DNA from: an uncultured Chitinophagaceae bacterium
GTDB taxonomy: Bacteria; Bacteroidota; Bacteroidia; Chitinophagales; Chitinophagaceae
Reading direction: 5' to 3'
DNA length: 12,345 nucleotides
Assembly (NCBI GenBank): GCA_946885665.1
Contig: CAMPGT010000112.1
Location: 1 to 12,345, forward strand
The notes below the pieces were generated by a model. The model did not search any database, was not told the DNA's origin, and worked only from the letters and a program-made list of their open reading frames with translations. Shown here one piece after another: positions 6,976 to 12,345 of this stretch (positions within the stretch are counted from its first letter, which is position 1; each line of letters begins with the position of its first letter). The position numbers and the translations under genes are program-made.

Positions 6976-9900
6976 TGCTTGCATAATATAAGCAATAAGA
7001 TCCCGCACTTCCTGGTCATTAAGACCGTCGAGCAGTCGTTCCGGCATCAGTGAACTTTTCTGTGCCTCCATCGCTTTTACCTGCGACTCACTCAACGTAA
7101 TGGCATCGCCGGTAAAAGGCTGCAAAGTGATCGCAGTTCCCTCTCTCGATATAAGCCTGCCCACCAAAAAGCGTCCATCCGTAGTCGTTATATTGAAAAG
7201 CGTATACCCTTCGCGAATAAACGCAGACGGATCGATGATGTTCGTCAGCAGATCCGGGAGGTTCGTCCTGTCGTACCCCGTTAAATCAGGTCCAATATTC
7301 CCTCCTTCACCAAAAAGCCTGTGACACGAGCCGCAACGTGTTGTGAAAATCACATGACCGGCACCGGCATTTCCTTTACCCGACTTCACCACCTGCGTTA
7401 CTTTCTCAATCGTGTTATTTTTTTCAGGCGACGTTGCCGGATGCAAATCGGGCCAAATGCGATTGCTCATGGCCGTAAGGGAATTATCGTTGAGCAATTT
7501 CAATTGCCTGACAATATGCTCGGGAACATCAGCCTTATCGATCGTTCTGCCGATAAAATCTTCACCAGGCTTTTTCTCCCGGGCGATGGCGTTCAAAAGA
7601 TCCATTGCCCAGGCGGGTCGCGTAGCCAACAGTGACAAGGCAGCGGCCCTCACATCCGGATCGGAACGCAAAAGGTCGGGGTAAGCCTTGACAACACGCC
7701 GGCCAATCTCCTCATCACCGTAACGCTGAAGCGCCAACAACCCTGCCTGCCGGATAGCAGGGGAAGACCGGCCGCTTTCAACAGCCGAAAGCAGCACCGG
7801 CACTGCTTTCGGCTGATTGATCTCTCCCAGTATTTTGATGTACGACAGCCGCTGAACGAGTGGCGCGTTGCTATTGGCAATGATTGCAAGCGCCTTTTCC
7901 ACCGCTTCTGCATCACCCCTGCGCAGATGCAATGCCAGCGATTCGTCAGAAAACAACTTACGGTAAGGATGAAGTGCGCTAAGCAACACACCGGGCAATT
8001 CGCTTGTTTCGCGCCCGCGCAATCCTTCCTGCAATCCATTGATCAGGATGCCTGCATATTCCGGTGCCGGGGCAAGATTGAGCAGTTGCGCACACGTGGC
8101 GAGATCGCCGGATTCGCCCGTTATTGCATAACGCTGCATTAACCTGGAAAGAACTGTGTTGACCACAACAGGATTCTGCCAGATGGTTCTGTCGGCAAAC
8201 AGGGAAAGTAGCTCATCCCTGTTCGACACAGCTTTCGATTCGAACGCCCACCATATTTGCATAGGGATGTCAGGATCTTTCGGATCGATATTCGGCAGCA
8301 AGTTGCGGATGACCCGCAATCCAACCGCCCCGGGAAGACGCTTAGCCGTGGCTGCAATTTGACTTTGCACCTCGGGATGCTTTTCGGAAGCCGCAAGGGT
8401 CTCCAGTATTTTCACATTATTAACTGCCACCGTTGTACGGTCGCCCAAAAATCTTACTGCCCACATGCGCACAAAAGGATCGCGGTGCCGCAATGCAATC
8501 GCTGCCGTCTTTTCATCAAAACCCCCGCATTGGTTGATGGCCCACAAGGCCTCGAGCGAAAGCTGCGCATCGTTCGATTGCAGCAAAGGCAGCAGCATGG
8601 CAAGCAGTGCATCGCTATGACGGTTGCCGATCTCGTGCAGCGCCTGCTGCCGGTACCAATTATTTTTATGCGACAGAAGCTGTACCAGCGCGGCATCCGT
8701 ACTTTTCCCGATATCGAATGGCTTTACACCTGCTTTGGAAGTTTTGCTGCGCAACCGGTAAATACGGCCGGTACTCTTACTCCACGTATCACGGGGATCA
8801 ACATGCGAAAGGCGGCTGTCGTACCAGTCGGCGATATAGACCGCTCCATCGGGACCCGAACAAATATCAACGGGCCGGAACGAGCGATCGGTGGTTTGAA
8901 CAATTCTTTCTTCATCAACAGTGGCAAATGTTGACCCGTTCGGCTCGAACCGGCAAAGCTGTACGAATCCCTGCAGCGGATTTATCGCAATCATGTGTTC
9001 GTTGAAGCGCTCGGGTAATGCAGCGCCTTCGTACCTCACGAATGCATGCGTGAAACGTATCTCTTCGCCTTTCAACGCCATGTTTTCGAGCCTGCCGAAT
9101 GCATAACGATTGGTAAGCGCCCCATGCTTGCCAAGGTTGCGCGGATAGTACGCCCCCTGCTTGTAATACTGTCCATGCGAAACCCCATTGTCGCCGGAAT
9201 ACAGCCTTCCTTTTTCATCTATCTCGATGTCAAAAGTATTGCCGCCCCCTTCAGCAAAAACCTCGAACACTTTCGTGTCGGTATTGTATCGCCAGATGGC
9301 CTGGCCATTGAAGCGAACATGCTTTGTGACTGCCGAACTGACGTCGGCTGTGCAGGTACTGCCCTGTGCGCCATACAACCAGCCATCGGGTCCCCAGCGA
9401 AGGTTATTGGCCACGGCATGTGTGTCTTCTATCCCAAATCCCTTTAAATGCACCACGGGCGGGCCATCCGGCGTGCCGTCATCATCCGCATCCGGGTACG
9501 CCAATAGGTACGGCGGGTTCAGCACCCATATGTTTCCCCGTCCAAAGGCCACACTGGTAACAATGTTGAGGCCGGTGATAACATCTTTACCTTTTTCGAA
9601 ACGGCCATCGCCATCCTCGTCTTCAAATACAGATATCTTATCCGCTCCCTTCACTCCCGCGGGAGGAGGCTGCGGCATTTTATCGAACTGCGCACGGATG
9701 TGCTGGTCCATGCTTGTTACCTTCAATCCTTCAGGATAAGGGTATTGATCGTATTGCACCACCCACAGGCGGCCACGGCTATCGAAGCACATAAACACCG
9801 GCTGTGTTACATGCGGTTCGGCTAAAACAAGGTCGATGGCCAGGTCGGGGGAAACGGTAAAAAGCCGCAGTGCGTCACCGGGCGCCACGGTTTTGGCCGT

Positions 9901-10056
9901 GTCGGAAAGATCGCCGCGGCCATCAAAACTTTTCATGTACTGAAGCACGTCTTCATTGCCCGCCACTTCTTCCATTGATTTGTTCTTCACTTCGGCAGGC
10001 TGATGGCAGGACAGCAGGCTGGACAAAAATATACCGGAGAAAAAGGCATAACGCAT
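6967..10056 (-). CDS. Lipoprotein: PVC-type membrane-bound dehydrogenase with HEAT repeats and C-terminal cytochrome c domain
   Basis: This large exported lipoprotein (1038 aa counted from the ATG at 10083, 1029 from 10056) resembles the Pirellula/Verrucomicrobium-type 'putative membrane-bound dehydrogenase' fused to a heme-binding domain. In 10083 numbering, a lipobox ends at C26 (SSLLSC). A glucose/sorbosone-dehydrogenase-like beta-propeller follows at ~70-445, with calcium-type loops (DEDGDGRFE, DADDDGTPDG) and the family signature PDGAVYIADWYDSR at 411-424. HEAT-like helical repeats span ~463-860. The C-terminal cytochrome c domain has CGSCH at 917-921 and a probable distal Met, M1013. 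It likely oxidises a sugar or alcohol and passes electrons to the respiratory chain from the outer face of a membrane; the substrate is unknown. I prefer the start at 10056 because it places a short, typical lipoprotein signal first; 10083 remains possible. It is first of four same-strand genes. Confidence 0.9.
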   Translation of the reverse strand: MRYAFFSGIFLSSLLSCHQPAEVKNKSMEEVAGNEDVLQYMKSFDGRGDLSDTAKTVAPGDALRLFTVSPDLAIDLVLAEPHVTQPVFMCFDSRGRLWVVQYDQYPYPEGLKVTSMDQHIRAQFDKMPQPPPAGVKGADKISVFEDEDGDGRFEKGKDVITGLNIVTSVAFGRGNIWVLNPPYLLAYPDADDDGTPDGPPVVHLKGFGIEDTHAVANNLRWGPDGWLYGAQGSTCTADVSSAVTKHVRFNGQAIWRYNTDTKVFEVFAEGGGNTFDIEIDEKGRLYSGDNGVSHGQYYKQGAYYPRNLGKHGALTNRYAFGRLENMALKGEEIRFTHAFVRYEGAALPERFNEHMIAINPLQGFVQLCRFEPNGSTFATVDEERIVQTTDRSFRPVDICSGPDGAVYIADWYDSRLSHVDPRDTWSKSTGRIYRLRSKTSKAGVKPFDIGKSTDAALVQLLSHKNNWYRQQALHEIGNRHSDALLAMLLPLLQSNDAQLSLEALWAINQCGGFDEKTAAIALRHRDPFVRMWAVRFLGDRTTVAVNNVKILETLAASEKHPEVQSQIAATAKRLPGAVGLRVIRNLLPNIDPKDPDIPMQIWWAFESKAVSNRDELLSLFADRTIWQNPVVVNTVLSRLMQRYAITGESGDLATCAQLLNLAPAPEYAGILINGLQEGLRGRETSELPGVLLSALHPYRKLFSDESLALHLRRGDAEAVEKALAIIANSNAPLVQRLSYIKILGEINQPKAVPVLLSAVESGRSSPAIRQAGLLALQRYGDEEIGRRVVKAYPDLLRSDPDVRAAALSLLATRPAWAMDLLNAIAREKKPGEDFIGRTIDKADVPEHIVRQLKLLNDNSLTAMSNRIWPDLHPATSPEKNNTIEKVTQVVKSGKGNAGAGHVIFTTRCGSCHRLFGEGGNIGPDLTGYDRTNLPDLLTNIIDPSAFIREGYTLFNITTTDGRFLVGRLISREGTAITLQPFTGDAITLSESQVKAMEAQKSSLMPERLLDGLNDQEVRDLIAYIMQAKT

Positions 10057-10134
10057 ATCGATAGTATTTACCACGGTTGACATACAGCATCAAACCCGCG
10101 GAAGCTACTTCAATATTACACTTTTTGGACGGGC

Positions 10135-10200
10135 AAAGGGCAACCGGGAGACGGGAGAGGTTTTTAACTTTCAACTTTTAAGTTTTCCCCGAAAGGGCAA
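10135..10200. repeat. Composite intergenic repeat flanked by a 9-bp direct repeat
   Basis: AAAGGGCAA occurs at 10135-10143 and again at 10192-10200. The 48 bp between holds two tandem CGGGAGA heptamers (10145-10158) and then AT-rich units (TTTTTAACTTTCAAC) ending in AACTTTTAAGTTTT (10173-10186) and CCCC. The heptamer and AACTTTT parts occur in the same relative order at the left end of the window (1-100, opposite strand). The direct repeats resemble a target-site duplication, but the core GGGCAA also occurs a third time (10131-10136), so simple-sequence duplication is an alternative. It sits between the GNAT gene's 3' end and the cytochrome lipoprotein's 5' end. Confidence 0.55.
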
Positions 10201-10224
10201 TAGGGCGTGGATCGCAATGATCGT

Positions 10225-10920
10225 TCAATCGTTGTTTTTTTGGATAACATACACGCACCGGCTTTTACGAATCGCAAACCCGAGATGCTGGTAAAGCCTG
10301 ATGGCTCTTTCGTTGGAAGATTTTACGTGGAGAAACGGGATGCCTGCGGAGGCCAGCATCCTGTTGATCTGCCGTTTCATGAGGAGTGAAGCGTATCCAC
10401 TGCCCGTGAAATCGGGATGTGTACAAACGGCGCTTATCTCGGCATAAGGAACGGGGTTCATCCGCTGCCCTGCCATGGCCGCCAGCCGGCCGTTGCGATA
10501 TATTCCCTCGTAATGCCCAAAGCGAATCGTGCGCTGCTCAAACGGCCCGGGATCGGTCATTTTCGTTAATTCGAGCATAGCGGGCACATCCTCTCGTCCC
10601 AGTGAAACCACCCGCTGAGACGCATCAACGGTGTGCGTGTTGCCACGGTACACCATCTGTTCGACGTCTACGGCGAATAACGTTTTCCACATGCCGGGTA
10701 TCACCACTCCTCTTTGGGCCATCACTACCACTACCCTTCCATTTTCCAGGAAGTTCCACAGCTTTTGAAAATTTGTGGCGTTCAGGTCTTTTAGTCCAAC
10801 AAAAGGCGAAACATCTTCGCTTAGATACCGGACCGTATCATCCCCATGTGAAAGCTCCTGGTTGCCGGTGGTAAAAGCGTTCCACACGGGATTGTCCAGT
10901 ATGTGCTCGTTGTTGTCCAT
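10225..10920 (-). CDS. GNAT-family N-acetyltransferase (FR47-like)
   Basis: The protein (231 aa) carries a C-terminal GNAT fold of the FR47-like type. AEISAVCTHPDFTGSGYASLLM at 160-181 holds the acetyl-CoA pyrophosphate loop, with G173-S-G175 in the (Q/R)xxGxG/A position. SNERAIRLYQHLGF at 202-215 is the typical GNAT motif B region. The N-terminal ~110 residues are divergent and probably form a second, degenerate GNAT-like half. The acceptor could be an amino acid, a small amine or a protein N-terminus; nothing decides this. Its ATG is 13 bp after the stop of the RRM gene, so the two probably share a transcript. The start is unambiguous. Confidence 0.87.
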   Translation of the reverse strand: MDNNEHILDNPVWNAFTTGNQELSHGDDTVRYLSEDVSPFVGLKDLNATNFQKLWNFLENGRVVVVMAQRGVVIPGMWKTLFAVDVEQMVYRGNTHTVDASQRVVSLGREDVPAMLELTKMTDPGPFEQRTIRFGHYEGIYRNGRLAAMAGQRMNPVPYAEISAVCTHPDFTGSGYASLLMKRQINRMLASAGIPFLHVKSSNERAIRLYQHLGFAIRKSRCVYVIQKNND

Positions 10921-10933
10921 TGTAACTGCCTGC

Positions 10934-11227
10934 TTACGTCTGCTGCATACCCTTATAGCCGCGAGGGGTACGGGTGGGGCGCGACGATTTGTCGTCGGCT
11001 ACTTTCACGGTCATCGTTCTGCCTTCGAGGGTTGCACGATCGAGGGCGCTGATCGCTGCCTGCGCATGTGCTTCGTCGGGGAATTCAACAAAGCCGAAGC
11101 CCCGGCTCTTGTTCTGCGAGTGGTCATAAATAACTTTCGCTGAAGCGACCGTTCCGTAGTCGCTAAAGATCGCGTGCAGTTCCTGCTCGTCCATGTCGAA
11201 TGGCAGTCCTGCTACAAATAAGGTCAT
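10934..11227 (-). CDS. Single-RRM RNA-binding protein
   Basis: This is a 97-aa protein consisting of one RNA recognition motif and a short basic tail. RNP2 is LFVAGL (3-8) and RNP1 is RGFGFVEF (42-49), with the aromatic residues that stack on RNA bases intact (F4, F44, F46). The tail (SSRPTRTPRGYKG) is basic and Gly/Arg/Pro-rich, consistent with extra RNA contact. Such small RRM proteins are widespread in Bacteroidota and cyanobacteria and are thought to act post-transcriptionally. A -7 promoter box lies just upstream and the GNAT gene follows 13 bp downstream. It is divergent from dinB. Identification is secure; the RNA targets are unknown. Confidence 0.93.
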   Translation of the reverse strand: MTLFVAGLPFDMDEQELHAIFSDYGTVASAKVIYDHSQNKSRGFGFVEFPDEAHAQAAISALDRATLEGRTMTVKVADDKSSRPTRTPRGYKGMQQT

Positions 11228-11247
11228 GTACAGATTTTTTTAGGCCG

Positions 11248-11255
11248 CAAAGATA
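11248..11255 (-). promoter_or_regulatory. Predicted -7 box for the RRM-GNAT transcript
   Basis: On the minus strand this reads TATCTTTG, a full match to the Bacteroidota -7 consensus TANNTTTG. Initiation would be near 11241, giving a leader of about 14 nt that contains an A tract (AAAAAAA) just before the ATG at 11227, typical of translation initiation regions in the phylum. I see no good TTTG -33 element at the expected distance, so the promoter is only half supported. Confidence 0.5.
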
Positions 11256-11354
11256 GGGAGTCAAAGTTGATGGATATTGTCTTAATTCCACACATGTTTT
11301 GAAAAAAATATCTGTAAAAGCGAAGTATTTTTACTATAAACTGCACGCCGCACG

Positions 11355-12345
11355 ATGCATTCGAACCGGAAGATTATTCATATGGACATGGACGCCTTCT
11401 ACGCGTCGGTTGAGCAGCGGGATAATCCTGAATACCAGGGTAAACCGATCGCCGTGGGCGGATCGCCGGAAGGGCGCGGCGGTGTGGTGGCCACGTGCAG
11501 TTATGAAGCGCGAAAGTTCGGCGTTCATTCGGCCATGCGTTCAAAAAGGGCCCTGCAACTGTGCCCGCACATTATTTTTGTGAGACCGCGGTTCGATGTT
11601 TACAAAGCCGTTTCCAAACAGGTAAGGCAAATTTTTCTGCGCTACACCGATGTGATTGAACCGCTCTCGCTCGATGAGGCATATCTCGATGTAACCACCG
11701 ACAAGCAGGGAATTGGTTCGGCAATCGACATTGCCACACTTATCAGGAAAGCCATCAAAGAGGAGCTGCAGCTTACCGCTTCGGCGGGTGTATCGGTGAA
11801 TAAGTTTATTGCGAAGATCGCGTCGGATATGAAAAAACCCGACGGCCTCACCTTCATTGGTCCTTCAAAGATCGAATCGTTCGTTGAGGGACTGCCCGTG
11901 GAAAAATTTCATGGTGTTGGAAAGGTAACGGCAGCGAAAATGAAGAATATGAATATCCATACGGGAGCCGATTTAAAAAAGCTGAGCGAAGGCGAGCTGG
12001 TGCAGCACTTCGGCAAGGTGGGACGATTTTATTTTCAGATTGTGAGAGGTATTGACGACCGGCCCGTCGAAGCCAACCAGGAAACGAAATCGGTGGGTGC
12101 CGAAGACACATTCCCGGAAGATCTGACTACGATTCCCGAAATGAATGAAGCGCTGGATAAAATAGCGGTGATCGTTAATAGGCGCCTGACGGAACATCAG
12201 CTGAAGGGCAGAACGGTGACCCTGAAAGTAAAGTACAGCGATTTTAAAATTATCACACGCAGTAAATCGTTCGACGAGGCCACAAATGATCTTTCTTTGA
12301 TTGTAACTACTGTCAGGCAATTATTACTGACGATAAATCCGGAGC
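11355..12345 (+). CDS. dinB: DNA polymerase IV (Y-family), 3' end cut by the window
   Basis: This translesion DNA polymerase of the Y family extends mismatched or damaged primer ends in the cytoplasm; 330 residues are present before the window ends in mid-codon. Motifs in order are KIIHMDMDAFYASVE with metal-binding D11 and steric-gate Y16, VATCSYEARKFGV (palm/fingers, 45-57), SLDEAYLDV (105-113) with D107 and E108 completing the active site, the SAGVSVNKFIAKIASDMKKPDG signature (143-164), a helix-hairpin-helix at ~183-193 (EKFHGVGKVTA) and most of the little-finger domain from ~245. The remaining C-terminus, with any clamp-binding peptide, lies beyond the window. An in-frame TAA at 11337 makes the ATG at 11355 the earliest ATG start. 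I see no LexA-like dyad upstream. It is divergent from the RRM gene. Confidence 0.96.
   Translation, partial: MHSNRKIIHMDMDAFYASVEQRDNPEYQGKPIAVGGSPEGRGGVVATCSYEARKFGVHSAMRSKRALQLCPHIIFVRPRFDVYKAVSKQVRQIFLRYTDVIEPLSLDEAYLDVTTDKQGIGSAIDIATLIRKAIKEELQLTASAGVSVNKFIAKIASDMKKPDGLTFIGPSKIESFVEGLPVEKFHGVGKVTAAKMKNMNIHTGADLKKLSEGELVQHFGKVGRFYFQIVRGIDDRPVEANQETKSVGAEDTFPEDLTTIPEMNEALDKIAVIVNRRLTEHQLKGRTVTLKVKYSDFKIITRSKSFDEATNDLSLIVTTVRQLLLTINPE

Noticed and set aside
7650..8039. Cys-rich 129-codon minus-strand frame inside the cytochrome lipoprotein gene
   Set aside because: It is an alternate-frame shadow of the HEAT-repeat region, which is intact in the main frame.
10084..10134. TAATATTG-like -7 box upstream of the cytochrome lipoprotein gene (minus strand)
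   Set aside because: One mismatch to TANNTTTG, and the only TTTG upstream is about 15 nt away in place of 19-21; not convincing.

Overview
The window looks like chromosomal DNA from a member of the Bacteroidota, most likely the Chitinophagaceae or a close relative. The evidence is a CRTAC-type FG-GAP/ASPIC protein, a GOB-like metallo-beta-lactamase, a PVC-type heme-binding lipoprotein, a single-RRM protein and two matches to the Bacteroidota -7 promoter box (TANNTTTG). Base composition is moderate and Shine-Dalgarno sequences are weak, as expected for the phylum. I found no rRNA, tRNA, CRISPR array, transposase or phage gene. The placement is inferred from gene families only.

Layout from left to right. 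Positions 6-965 (-) encode an exported isochorismatase-fold cysteine hydrolase whose last ~29 residues come from a repetitive, palindrome-bearing segment. Positions 1170-1568 (+) encode a stand-alone, atypical receiver-domain protein behind a good Bacteroidota promoter. Its stop codon overlaps that of the convergent 1565-3781 (-) gene, a secreted TPR/VCBS/ASPIC protein that ends in five histidines. Positions 3950-4426 (+) encode a DUF1772-type membrane protein.

Positions 4462-10083 (-) hold four same-strand genes with short gaps. In transcription order they are a large lipoprotein dehydrogenase with HEAT repeats and a C-terminal cytochrome c domain, a GOB-like subclass B3 metallo-beta-lactamase with glutamine at the usual first zinc-ligand position, an AHSA1/SRPBCC protein, and an exported GH18 glycosidase-like protein. 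The spacing fits one operon. Three of the four proteins are exported, but no shared pathway is evident.

The right end holds an RRM RNA-binding protein followed by a GNAT acetyltransferase (11227-10225, -), probably one transcript. Divergent from them is dinB (DNA polymerase IV, from 11355, +), cut by the window end.

The most unusual structure is in the non-coding DNA. A scattered repeat family, made of CGGGAGA-type heptamers, AACTTTTAAGTTTT 14-mers and a GC-rich perfect palindrome, sits at the 3' ends of minus-strand genes and in two cases supplies their last codons and stop. I see no convincing new multi-gene defence or biosynthetic system. The best leads are the repeat family, the Gln-variant metallo-beta-lactamase in its operon, the natural penta-His tail and the RRM-GNAT pair.
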